Shown here piece after piece: positions 1 through 7,509 of a stretch of DNA of 42,621 bases. The notes below the pieces were generated by a model. It searched no databases, was not told the DNA's origin, and saw only the letters and a list, made by a program, of their open reading frames with translations. Every line of letters begins with the position of its first letter. The first letter of the stretch is position 1. The position numbers were made by a program, and so were the translations under genes. Origin of the DNA: a bacterium (GTDB lineage Bacteria > Eremiobacterota > Eremiobacteria > Baltobacterales > Baltobacteraceae); assembly GCA_021784715.1 (NCBI GenBank), contig JAJYHP010000006.1, positions 1 to 42,621 on the forward strand, written 5' to 3'.

Positions 1-89
1 TTTCGCACCCGAAGATCGAACGCGAGGGCTATACCGTCGAAGCCGATGCCGTGCTCGAACGACTCGAACGATCGTTCGGCGCGCGTTAG
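1..89 (+). CDS. C-terminal end of an unidentified protein (partial)
   Basis: The window opens inside an open frame that reads from base 3 to a TAG at 87-89. The last 28 residues are charged and end in LERLERSFGAR, which looks like a terminal helix. The frame is short and carries no motif I recognise, so no function is proposed. A Shine-Dalgarno-equipped gene starts 54 bases downstream on the same strand, so the two could share a transcript. The reality of the gene rests only on an uninterrupted, protein-like frame entering from the left edge. Confidence 0.45.
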   Translation, partial: SHPKIEREGYTVEADAVLERLERSFGAR

Positions 90-143
90 CGCGCTGCAAC
101 TCACCGTTCGCTCGCTGCGTTCCACGATTGATCGGAGGATAAA

Positions 144-1001
144 ATGCGCGTACTTCTGCTCGGTGGAACCGGCTTCATCGGCAAGCATCTGCAAGCGGCT
201 CTCCTCGCACGCGGGGATGAGGTCGTGCTCGCGAGCATGCGCGACCCGGCTGAGGCTGCACAGCGAGCTGCGGGCTGCGATGCGGTCGTCAATCTCGCCG
301 GCGAACCGATCGCCCAGCGCTGGAGCCCGGCGGTAAAAGCGCGGCTTGCCGAGAGCCGGATCGCGGCGACGAGCGCCTTTCTCTCCGCACTCGAGGGGCT
401 GCAGCCGCGTCCACGCACCTTCGTCGCAGCCTCGGCGATCGGCTTTTACGGGAGCAGTGAAACCGCAACGTTCGATGAGGAGAGCCCCGCCGGCAACGAT
501 TTCCTCGGCGCGCTCTGTGCCGAATGGGAGCGCAGATCGCTCCACGCGCAGAGCCTCGGCATGCGTGTGAGCCTCATACGAACGGGTATCGTGCTCGGCG
601 TCGACGGGGGAGCGCTGGCAAAACTGCTACCGATCTTCAAGCTCGGGCTCGGAGGGGTTGTCGGAAGCGGGAAGCAGTGGTTTTCGTGGATTCATATCGA
701 GGACCAAGTGGCGATCTACCTGGCCGCAATCGACGGTGCCGACGGAATCCTCAACGCAACGGCTCCCGAGCCGGTCACCAACGCTGCGTTCACCGCCGCG
801 CTCGGCGCAGCACTCCACCGGCCGGCGCTCCTTCCGGTGCCCTCTTTCGCGCTGCACGTGCTGCTCGGCGAGGGAGCGACCGTCGTACTCGACGGACAAC
901 GGGTCCTGCCGACGCGAACGATCGCGCTTGGATATCGCTTCCGGCATCCGCATCTCGGCGAGGCGCTGCAAAGCCTGCTCGCAGGCGAGCATTCGGCTTA
1001 A
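144..1001 (+). CDS. TIGR01777 family NAD(P)-dependent epimerase/oxidoreductase (YfcH/SDR39U1-like)
   Basis: This 285-residue protein opens with the Rossmann nucleotide-binding motif GGTGFIG (residues 7-13). It carries the VVNLAGEPIA and ASAIGFYG segments typical of the TIGR01777 branch of extended short-chain dehydrogenases. The C-terminal DUF1731-like part is also present (LGEGATVVLDGQRVLPTR, then GYRFRHPHL). Length and domain order are normal for the family. The substrate is not known for most members, and nothing nearby reveals it. The ATG at 144 is preceded by CGGAGG at good spacing. The next gene is separated by a riboswitch leader, so this is probably the last gene of its operon. Confidence 0.9.
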   Translation: MRVLLLGGTGFIGKHLQAALLARGDEVVLASMRDPAEAAQRAAGCDAVVNLAGEPIAQRWSPAVKARLAESRIAATSAFLSALEGLQPRPRTFVAASAIGFYGSSETATFDEESPAGNDFLGALCAEWERRSLHAQSLGMRVSLIRTGIVLGVDGGALAKLLPIFKLGLGGVVGSGKQWFSWIHIEDQVAIYLAAIDGADGILNATAPEPVTNAAFTAALGAALHRPALLPVPSFALHVLLGEGATVVLDGQRVLPTRTIALGYRFRHPHLGEALQSLLAGEHSA

Positions 1002-1087
1002 CGGAGCGGGAGCGTCCCGGAGAGTAACCCGCCCCCACCCGACGAGAATCCGATGCTTGACACGGCTGGGTACGATAAGAACGGATT

Positions 1088-1249
1088 CCTCGTTAGGTGA
1101 GGCGTCTGCACGTTGGAGAGGCCGCTACCCGGAAAGGTCGAGAGACCCCAATGGGTGACCAGGCACCGTCGAGTCAAGGCGGAGCTTAATGCGGAAGGGG
1201 CTCGACCCCACGGCATGCAGTGCTAAAGCTCAACGTCGGGGCTACGAGG
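1088..1249 (+). promoter_or_regulatory. M-box (ykoK) magnesium riboswitch
   Basis: The stretch matches the M-box consensus block by block: GTTAGGTGAGGC at 1092-1103, GCTACCCGG near 1123, GAGAGACCCCAATGGGTGAC around 1140-1159, CGGAGCTTAATGCGG near 1180, and CATGCAGTGCTAAAGCTC at 1214-1231. The ends can close as P1, with CCTCGT (1088-1093) pairing with ACGAGG (1244-1249), or CGTT (1091-1094) with AACG (1232-1235). M-box RNAs fold when Mg2+ is plentiful and shut off Mg2+ transporter genes. It lies in the leader of the Nramp-like gene at 1338, so that gene is very likely repressed by Mg2+. The upstream stretch 1002-1087 shows no gene and no clear signal. Confidence 0.92.
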
Positions 1250-1268
1250 CGCGCGAGCGTCGGTTTGC

Positions 1269-1309
1269 GTCGGTCGTTGTGCGGGGAACGTACGATGCCC
1301 GACTTTTTT
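1269..1309 (+). terminator. Intrinsic terminator forming the M-box expression platform
   Basis: GTCGGTCGT (1269-1277) can pair with ACGA (1292-1295) and CCGAC (1299-1303), leaving a 3-base bulge, and is followed at once by six Ts (1304-1309). It sits between the M-box and the Shine-Dalgarno of the Nramp-like gene, so it would stop transcription before the coding region. GTCGGG at 1235-1240, next to the 3' arm of P1, can pair with CCCGAC at 1298-1303 and would then act as an antiterminator. This arrangement predicts Mg2+-dependent termination. The pairing was worked out by eye, not by energy calculation. Confidence 0.7.
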
Positions 1310-1337
1310 ACCGTCCGCCGAATGGAGCCTCCGACGC

Positions 1338-2630
1338 ATGAACTCCAGCACGATCAAACAACTCGTGCCGCGACGCACCACGTGGCGTTCGGTGTTGATG
1401 TTTCTCTCCGTCGTCGGCCCGGGCATCATTACGGCGAATGCCGATAACGATGTCGGCGGCATCCTCACCTATTCGCAAGCCGGAGCGCAGTTCGGCTACT
1501 CGTTACTCTGGCTCCTCATCCCGATTACGCTCGCGCTCGTCGTAACCCAGGAGATGTGCGCCCGCATGGGCGCGGTTACCGGGAAGGGACTCGCCGATCT
1601 CATCCGCGAGAACTTCGGCGTCCGCGTCACTTTTTACGTGCTGCTGCTCTTCGTTATCTGCGACCTAGGAAATACTGCAACCGAGTTCGCCGGCATTGCC
1701 TCGGTCGCTCCGATCTTCGCAACGTGGTTGCCCGGAATCAACGTCGAGGCTCTCACCGTCGCGATGGTTTTAGGTGCGGCAGCGCTCGTCTTTATCACGG
1801 TCACGCGCGGCACCTATAAGATCGTCGAACGTATCTTCTTGGTTTTCTGCACCGTCTACATATCGTACGTCATCAGCGCGATCATCGTTCACCCGCAGTG
1901 GAAAGACGTCATCCATCAAACCTTCTTTCCGCACTTCTCCCACTCGACGGCGTATTTCGTGATGGTGGTCGCAATCATCGGCACCACGATTTCACCCTGG
2001 ATGCAGTTCTACATACAGTCGGCGATCGTCGATAAGGGCGTACGGAAAGAGCAGTACGCGGCTTCGCGCATCGACGTCGTCTCCGGAGCGCTCTTTACCG
2101 ATATCATCGCCTTTTTCATCGTCGTCGCGTGCGCCGCTACGATCTACGTCCACAACATCGGCAACGCCCATCCGATCGTCGTCAACGCGGTCGGCGACGT
2201 TGCGATTGCCCTTCAGCCGCTCGCCGGACGCTTTGCGTCGTTGCTCTTTGCTATCGGCCTACTCAACGCGGCCATCTTCACGGCCTCGATTCTTCCGCTC
2301 TCGACCGCCTATTATGTCTGCGAAGCCTTCGGGTTCGAACGCGGCGTCGATCGCAGCTTCAGCGAGGCAAAAATATTCTACAGCCTCTACCTCGGCCTAC
2401 TCCTGATCGGGGCGTTCACCGTCATCGTCCCCGGCGCGCCGCTGCTGGCGATTATCTTCTACTCGCAGGTCTTTAACGGCGCACTACTGCCGGTCGTCCT
2501 CGTGCTCATGCTCCTGCTGATAAATAACAAGCGATTGATGGGCACGTGGACGAACTCGCTCTTCTTTAATATCATCGCCTGGATAACGGTAGTTATCGTC
2601 GGCGCGCTCACCGTCGCATCGGTGGTTTAG
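1338..2630 (+). CDS. Nramp-related divalent metal transporter, probable Mg2+ importer (NRMT-like)
   Basis: A 430-residue polytopic membrane protein of the Nramp/MntH superfamily with about 11 hydrophobic helices; GPGI (27-30) and QAGAQFGYSLLW (47-58) are family signatures. The helix-1 metal motif, normally DPGN, reads DVGG here (D38, G41 replacing Asn). The helix-6 motif, normally MPH, reads SPW, with S219 replacing the soft-metal Met ligand. Loss of the Asn and Met ligands is the pattern known for Nramp-related Mg2+ transporters. Members of that group have been found under M-box control, and an M-box leads this gene. Mg2+ import is therefore the best call; Mn2+ or other divalent transport remains possible. 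The ATG at 1338 follows GGAG at 1324-1327. Confidence 0.85.
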   Translation: MNSSTIKQLVPRRTTWRSVLMFLSVVGPGIITANADNDVGGILTYSQAGAQFGYSLLWLLIPITLALVVTQEMCARMGAVTGKGLADLIRENFGVRVTFYVLLLFVICDLGNTATEFAGIASVAPIFATWLPGINVEALTVAMVLGAAALVFITVTRGTYKIVERIFLVFCTVYISYVISAIIVHPQWKDVIHQTFFPHFSHSTAYFVMVVAIIGTTISPWMQFYIQSAIVDKGVRKEQYAASRIDVVSGALFTDIIAFFIVVACAATIYVHNIGNAHPIVVNAVGDVAIALQPLAGRFASLLFAIGLLNAAIFTASILPLSTAYYVCEAFGFERGVDRSFSEAKIFYSLYLGLLLIGAFTVIVPGAPLLAIIFYSQVFNGALLPVVLVLMLLLINNKRLMGTWTNSLFFNIIAWITVVIVGALTVASVV

Positions 2631-2632
2631 TT

Positions 2633-2649
2633 AGGCGGGCGCACCGCCT
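2633..2649. terminator. Hairpin between converging genes, possible weak terminator
   Basis: AGGCGG (2633-2638) and CCGCCT (2644-2649) form a perfect 6-bp stem with a 5-base loop, directly after the stop of the Nramp-like gene and before the stop of convergent trxB. No T-run follows on either strand, so it is at best a weak bidirectional terminator. Confidence 0.3.
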
Positions 2650-2665
2650 CAAATCGCCGACCCGT

Positions 2666-3601
2666 CTATAAGACCGCCGCCGCATCGAGGTGATGCGCCT
2701 CGAGGTATTTCTCGACGTCCATCGCCGCTCGGCACCCTGCCCCGGCGGCCGTAATCGCCTGTTTGTAGCGAATATCGTTCACGTCGCCGGCGACGAACAC
2801 ACCCTCGATATTGGTATGCGTTCCGTTGGGCGAGAGAATATAGCCGTGCGAATCGAGATCGAGTTGCTCCGCAAATATCGAGGTATTCGGCGTGTGGCCG
2901 ACCGCGATAAAGAGCGCGTCCGCTCGAAACTCCGATTCGCTCCCATCGACGAGATTGCGAAGCCGTAGCCCCGTCATGATCTCGCTGCCGAGGACTTCCT
3001 CGACGGCGGTGTTCCAGATAAACTCGATCTTCGGATGGTTCATCGCTCGCTCGGCCATAATTTTGCTCGCGCGCAGTGCGTCGCGACGATGGATCACCGT
3101 TACGCGACTTCCGAAGCGCGTCAGAAATATCGCCTCTTCCATTGCCGAATCGCCACCGCCGACGACGACGATCTCTTTTTCGCGGAAGAATGCGCCGTCG
3201 CAGGTCGCACAGGTGGAGACTCCTCGCCCGCGGAGGCGTTCCTCACCGGGAATATCGAGCCAGCGGGCGCTCGCGCCCGTCGCCACGATCACCGTCTGCG
3301 ATTCATAGCTCTTCTCCGCGGTTCGCACGACGAGCGGCCGCCGCGTGAAATCGACGCCGACCGCATCTTCGTTGATGATGCGCGCGCCGAACGACTCCGC
3401 CTGGGCGCGAAAACGCTCCATTAATTCGGGGCCGAGAATGCCGTCGGGAAAACCCGGGAAGTTCTCCACCTCGGTGGTCAGCATCAACTGCCCGCCGTAG
3501 AGGCCGCCTGCGAGGACGAGCGGTTCGAGGTTTGCGCGCGCGGCATAGATCGCCGCGGTGAGTCCGGCCGGGCCGGAGCCGATGATCGTTACACGTTCCA
3601 T
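2666..3601 (-). CDS. trxB: Thioredoxin-disulfide reductase
   Basis: This 311-residue cytoplasmic flavoenzyme transfers electrons from NADPH through FAD to thioredoxin. The FAD-binding motif GSGPAG is at residues 8-13 and the redox-active CATC pair at C131 and C134. The NADPH-binding part has GGGDSA and the HRRD motif that favours NADPH over NADH, and the C-terminal FAD signature VFVAGDV is present. Length is normal. An open frame extends 157 codons further upstream, but the ATG at 3601 is chosen because the FAD motif begins right after it and an AAGGGGG ribosome site precedes it; the extension runs through the divergent gene and is non-coding in appearance. No thioredoxin gene lies nearby. 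Confidence 0.95.
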   Translation of the reverse strand: MERVTIIGSGPAGLTAAIYAARANLEPLVLAGGLYGGQLMLTTEVENFPGFPDGILGPELMERFRAQAESFGARIINEDAVGVDFTRRPLVVRTAEKSYESQTVIVATGASARWLDIPGEERLRGRGVSTCATCDGAFFREKEIVVVGGGDSAMEEAIFLTRFGSRVTVIHRRDALRASKIMAERAMNHPKIEFIWNTAVEEVLGSEIMTGLRLRNLVDGSESEFRADALFIAVGHTPNTSIFAEQLDLDSHGYILSPNGTHTNIEGVFVAGDVNDIRYKQAITAAGAGCRAAMDVEKYLEAHHLDAAAVL

Positions 3602-3682
3602 AACGCCCCCTTCGACCGCAGCGGCGCTCGCTCCGGTTGCGCGGAGCAGCAAGGCGCCTCCATCGCGTCGAAGAGCGTCGAC

Positions 3683-4546
3683 ATGAAGCAGTGGCCGAGG
3701 CTCGACCTCGAGGACACGATCGGCGATGTCCTGCGCAAAGCGATGCGTGGATATCGAATCGACGTGAAGGCGCTCGCGGCAGCGACCAACATCGCAGAAC
3801 GCTCGATCGAGGACTGGCTCGCCGACCGAGGCGCCCCCGATGCCGTGGAGGCCGCGCGGCTCGCAGCACCACTCGGGATGGAGCCGCTTCGTTTGCAGCG
3901 GAGAGCCGCGGCAGCTTGGTATCCCGGCGAGGTTGCCACTCCGCTGGTACGCCGACACGCTCAACTTCCGCACCCGAGTAACGGCTACATCGTCCAAGCC
4001 GCGCACGACGAGCCGTTTGCCGCAATCGTCGACCCGGCTGGAGATCCACAGGCGCTGCTCGCGCGATTGCAAGATCGCTCGCTCGAATACGCCTACCTAT
4101 TGATTACGCACAAGCACGACGATCATTGCGATGCTGCCGGAGCGGTAGCCGCCGCCTATCCCAAGGCGCGTATCGTGATGCACGCCGTCGATGCTCCCGC
4201 GATCGGGGCGCTCGCCGGCAAAGCGATGCCGATTCGCAAAGGCGACCGGCTTCCGTTCGGCAGCCGCAACGTCATCGAGATCATCCCGACGCCGGGGCAC
4301 ACCGATGGTTCCTCGTGTTTTCGCATCGGCGATCTGCTCTTCACCGGCGACACGCTCTTTGCCGGAAGCGTCGGTGGATGCTTCGGCGATCGCTTCGGGT
4401 ACGCGGATCTCCTCACAAACATTCGTCGCGAACTCTTTACGCTGCCCGAGGCGACGGCGGTCCTCCCCGGACATGGCCCGCCGACACGCATCGGTTGGGA
4501 ACGCAGCGAAAACCCCTTCTTCTCCAACGAGGACGCTCGAACGTGA
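3683..4546 (+). CDS. HTH domain fused to metallo-beta-lactamase-fold hydrolase (glyoxalase II-like)
   Basis: A 287-residue protein in two parts. Residues about 12-70 read as a helix-turn-helix of the XRE/Cro type (LAAATNIAERSIEDWLADRG). From about 85 on it is a metallo-beta-lactamase hydrolase. The metal site is complete: THKHDDH (HxHxDH), TPGHTDGSS, FTGDTLF and a late PGHG. The GHTDGS and GDTLFAGSVG segments are like glyoxalase II and related thioester or persulfide enzymes. An N-terminal DNA-binding-like part is unusual in this fold; the HTH might instead serve as a protein-interaction cap. The gene diverges from trxB across 81 bases and overlaps the next gene by four bases (GTGA). The substrate is unknown. 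Confidence 0.85.
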   Translation: MKQWPRLDLEDTIGDVLRKAMRGYRIDVKALAAATNIAERSIEDWLADRGAPDAVEAARLAAPLGMEPLRLQRRAAAAWYPGEVATPLVRRHAQLPHPSNGYIVQAAHDEPFAAIVDPAGDPQALLARLQDRSLEYAYLLITHKHDDHCDAAGAVAAAYPKARIVMHAVDAPAIGALAGKAMPIRKGDRLPFGSRNVIEIIPTPGHTDGSSCFRIGDLLFTGDTLFAGSVGGCFGDRFGYADLLTNIRRELFTLPEATAVLPGHGPPTRIGWERSENPFFSNEDART

Positions 4547-5280
4547 AACCCTCTCCCCTCTGGTATCGCCTACGCGGCCTCACGATACTGTTGATTACTT
4601 TTCTCAGTTTTTACCTCGCCTACGGAATCTCGATAGCATTCCATCAATCGACGGAACCCGCTGCGTGGCAACTCGCCGAAGGTTCTATCGTGCGCTTCCG
4701 CTGGATATTTGCAATCGGCGCGCTCTTCCCGATCGCCGCTTTTGCCATGCGTAGTTGGGGAGCCGCCTATCTCCGCGCGGCGATCGTTTGGGCGCACGAT
4801 GCATCCTCGGCGCGGCTTATTATCGCCGGACCCTTTCGCTATCTGCGCAATCCACTTTATTTCGGCAATATCCTCATTATGCCGTGGATCGCGCTTTTTA
4901 TGCCGCCGCTCGGCATTCCAATCCTCGCCGTTGCCTCGGTGCTCTTTGTTGCGGCACTCGCAAATTACGAAGGTGGGATTCTCCACGAGCGCTTCGGCGC
5001 AGACTACGAACGCTATGCCCGTGCGGTCCCCGCACTCCTCCCGCGGCTCGTACCGATCGCTGCCGACCCTCGCGCACCAAAAGCCGACGTCGGCGAAGGG
5101 CTACGCTCCGAAATCTTCATGCTTTCGTTCGCGCTCATCGCCGTTGCAATAGCGATCGCTCCCGGACTGCTCCATGTGCGATGGCTCTGGGCGATCGCGC
5201 TGCTCGCCTATTTCGTGCAGCGTATCCTTGCCGGCGCGGCGCGCGGCGGCGAGGACGCCGGCGAACAACCGGGCCCCTAA
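4543..5280 (+). CDS. Isoprenylcysteine carboxyl methyltransferase family membrane protein
   Basis: A 245-residue integral membrane protein starting at a GTG that overlaps the preceding stop. The hydrophobic segments lie at about residues 10-30, 50-68, 106-140 and 195-235. The central motif GPFRYLRNPLYFGN and the later HERFGADYERYARAVP are diagnostic for the ICMT/phospholipid methyltransferase (PEMT-like) family, which bind S-adenosylmethionine at the membrane face. In bacteria the substrates of these proteins are mostly unknown. The last 60 residues add two more membrane helices beyond the core fold. The coupling with the HTH-hydrolase upstream suggests co-translation, not a proven shared pathway. 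Confidence 0.82.
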   Translation: MKPSPLWYRLRGLTILLITFLSFYLAYGISIAFHQSTEPAAWQLAEGSIVRFRWIFAIGALFPIAAFAMRSWGAAYLRAAIVWAHDASSARLIIAGPFRYLRNPLYFGNILIMPWIALFMPPLGIPILAVASVLFVAALANYEGGILHERFGADYERYARAVPALLPRLVPIAADPRAPKADVGEGLRSEIFMLSFALIAVAIAIAPGLLHVRWLWAIALLAYFVQRILAGAARGGEDAGEQPGP

Positions 5281-5286
5281 TCGAGG

Positions 5287-6066
5287 CTACGCGCGCAGTT
5301 TATAGCCGACCGCGATCATACGCAGGGCGATTGCCACGGCGACCACGGCTAGGGCAAATATCGCACCTAACGAATAGCCGAGCGGCAGATAACCGTTACC
5401 GGTGTAGCTGTACCGGAACGCGTCGATGATATAGAAAATCGGATTGAAAAGTTCTATCGAGCGAAGGTTTTCCGGCAACATCGTCGCCGAGGTAAAGACG
5501 CCACCGACGAACGTCAGCGGCGTGATGACGAAGGTGACGAACGCGGCGATATGATCGAAGCGCTCGGCCATCAATCCGAAGATCAATCCTAACGACGAAA
5601 AGAGCGTCGTTACGATGACGATGCAAAGAACGGCAAGCCACCAATTCTGCGGCACGGCGTGAACCAGCAGCACCCCGAGCCCACCGATGAGCAGCGCAAT
5701 TAAGAATGCTCGCGCGAGGCTCCCCATGAGGAAGCCTACAAGAATCTCTCCGGCGGCAAGCGGCGCGACCAGCAACTCTTGGATCGAGTTCATGAATCGG
5801 CCCTGGAAGAACGAACTCGCGCACTCGTCGTACGCCGTCGAGATCGTCTGCAACATAATGAGCCCCGGAATGAGAAACTGCGCGTAGCTGACCCCACCGA
5901 CGTTTTGAATGCGGCTGCCGATAGCCAAGCCGAAGACGAAAACGTAGAGGATCGTGGTAATCACCGGCGGCCAGACCACCTGATTGATGACTTTCAGCGA
6001 GCGCACGATTTCACGCTTCGCGACCGTTAACAGCCCGACCCAATTCACCACGTTTACTGGGCTCAT
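5287..6066 (-). CDS. ABC-2 type transporter permease (YadH/DrrB-like)
   Basis: A 259-residue permease with six predicted membrane helices. It has the ABC2_membrane layout: an amphipathic N-terminal helix (VAKREIVRSLKV), a first helix WPPVITTILYVFVFGLAIG, and the conserved late loop LRSIELFNPIFYIIDAFRY. Such proteins pair with an ATPase to export drugs, lipids or polysaccharides. The ATG at 6066 overlaps the stop of the ATPase gene (ATGA), so the two are translationally coupled subunits of one exporter. Closest in layout to YadH; the substrate is unknown. Confidence 0.92.
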   Translation of the reverse strand: MSPVNVVNWVGLLTVAKREIVRSLKVINQVVWPPVITTILYVFVFGLAIGSRIQNVGGVSYAQFLIPGLIMLQTISTAYDECASSFFQGRFMNSIQELLVAPLAAGEILVGFLMGSLARAFLIALLIGGLGVLLVHAVPQNWWLAVLCIVIVTTLFSSLGLIFGLMAERFDHIAAFVTFVITPLTFVGGVFTSATMLPENLRSIELFNPIFYIIDAFRYSYTGNGYLPLGYSLGAIFALAVVAVAIALRMIAVGYKLRA

Positions 6067-6779
6067 CGCGTCAACTCCAAGAATACGTCTTGCAGATCGC
6101 GATCGCGGACGAGATCGCTCGTGTCTTGTTCGGTGACGATCTTTCCGGCGCGAACGATGGCGATCCGTTTACAGAGCGCCTCCGCCTCTTCTAAATAATG
6201 CGTGGTCAGGACGATGGTCGTGCCTTCGGCATTCAGCCTCCGGAGCAGATCCCAGAGTTCGAGGCGCAACTCGACATCGACACCCGCCGTCGGCTCGTCG
6301 AGTACGAGCAGTTTCGGTTCGTGGATCAGCGATCTCGCGATCATGAGGCGCCGTTTCATGCCGCCGGAGAGTTTCGTGTATTCGCCATTCGCTTTATCCG
6401 AGAGCGAGAAGCGTTCGAGGAGATCGTCGGCGCGCGCGCGCACCTTTGCGCCGCGAAGCCCGAAGTACCCCGCTTGATAGATGAGGATATCGCGAATCGA
6501 AAGATAGCGATCGAGGTTGATCTCCTGCGGGCAGAGGCCGATCAGTCGGCGAGATTCGCGCCACTGTCGCTCGGTGTCGTAGCCGAAGACCCGGATGCTT
6601 CCCGCAGTCGGACGCACGAGCCCGACGCATGCTCCGATCGTCGTCGTTTTGCCGGCCCCGTTCGGGCCGAGAAAACCAAAAAAAGCCCCTTGCGGCACTT
6701 CCATGGAGATGCCGTCGACGGCAACAAAGTCGCCGTAGCGTTTGACCAGACCATCGATGCGTAACGCCGGTTCGCTCAT
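6063..6779 (-). CDS. ABC transporter ATP-binding protein (YadG-like)
   Basis: A 238-residue ABC ATPase, the energy-coupling partner of the adjacent permease. Walker A is GPNGAGKTTT, the Q-loop is CPQE, the signature is LSGGMKRRL, Walker B is LLVLDEPTAG, and the switch histidine is in TTHYLEEAE. This set is typical of the CcmA/YadG exporter group. The open frame continues 80 codons upstream, but the ATG at 6779 is preferred because it begins the beta-strand before Walker A and overlaps the upstream stop by four bases. It is part of a coupled run metallophosphatase - ATPase - permease. Confidence 0.94.
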   Translation of the reverse strand: MSEPALRIDGLVKRYGDFVAVDGISMEVPQGAFFGFLGPNGAGKTTTIGACVGLVRPTAGSIRVFGYDTERQWRESRRLIGLCPQEINLDRYLSIRDILIYQAGYFGLRGAKVRARADDLLERFSLSDKANGEYTKLSGGMKRRLMIARSLIHEPKLLVLDEPTAGVDVELRLELWDLLRRLNAEGTTIVLTTHYLEEAEALCKRIAIVRAGKIVTEQDTSDLVRDRDLQDVFLELTR

Positions 6780-7501
6780 GGGATCATGCTCGTCAGCCGT
6801 TTGTAGCGATGTCGGCGTAGGGTCGCAATCAGACGCATGCTCCCGGGAATACCGCACTCCGCGAGTTGCGTGGCCACGCGCTTGACGTCGAATTCCACGC
6901 GGCGGTGTTTTACCTGCCACCCTCCCGAGCGCAACGTGAGGATCGCGTAACATGCGCGCGGATCCCCGTCCTTCGGCAAGCCGGCCGAGGCCACGTTCAC
7001 CAGCAATTTTCCGCGCCACAGACGCACGTATGGTAGGTGCAAATGACCGAAAGCGATCGCCGAGGAGGCCTCCGCGCCGAGCATACGTTCCAACGTTGCA
7101 TCGTCGGCATCGGGCCAGAGGTGTTCGTCATCGTTTGCCGGGTTGGCGTGAACGACGAGCAACTCGTCAGGCGATTCGCCGATGCGCAGCGCAAAAGGAA
7201 GGTCGCGCAACCATGAGAGCCACTTCTCTCCGAGTTCTTGGCGAGTCCACGCCAGGCGCGCTTCCTCGCCCTCAAAACGCTCCTCGCCGGGCATCGCGAG
7301 GTAGCGGTCCGTGTTGCCGCGCACGCATTGCGCGCCGATCTCGGAGAGGCGCTGCAACACTTTCCGCGGCCGCGGGCCATCGGCACAGAGATCGCCGGCA
7401 GCGACGATCGCATCGGCGCCCCCTTGCGACGCGAGATCGGCAAGACAGGCATCGAGCGCGACGAGGTTTCCGTGGATATCGGAGAGGATCGCTACCCGCA
7501 T
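6776..7501 (-). CDS. Metallophosphoesterase (YfcE/calcineurin-like)
   Basis: A 241-residue binuclear-metal phosphoesterase with all family blocks: SDIHGN near the N-terminus, AAGDLCADGP, RGNTD, VVHANP and FGHLHLP. These supply the His, Asp and Asn ligands, so it is expected to be active; substrates in this family range from phosphodiesters to nucleotides. The frame extends 25 codons further upstream, but the ATG at 7501 directly precedes the first strand, has a GAGGG-like site, and avoids overlapping the upstream gene. It ends in a four-base overlap with the ABC ATPase gene. Whether it works with the exporter is unknown. Confidence 0.9.
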   Translation of the reverse strand: MRVAILSDIHGNLVALDACLADLASQGGADAIVAAGDLCADGPRPRKVLQRLSEIGAQCVRGNTDRYLAMPGEERFEGEEARLAWTRQELGEKWLSWLRDLPFALRIGESPDELLVVHANPANDDEHLWPDADDATLERMLGAEASSAIAFGHLHLPYVRLWRGKLLVNVASAGLPKDGDPRACYAILTLRSGGWQVKHRRVEFDVKRVATQLAECGIPGSMRLIATLRRHRYKRLTSMIP

Positions 7502-7509
7502 GCCCTCGC

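Noticed and set aside
3602..4072. N-terminal extension of trxB
   Set aside because: It runs antisense through the HTH-hydrolase gene, has no domain, and a good ribosome site lies at the ATG at 3601.
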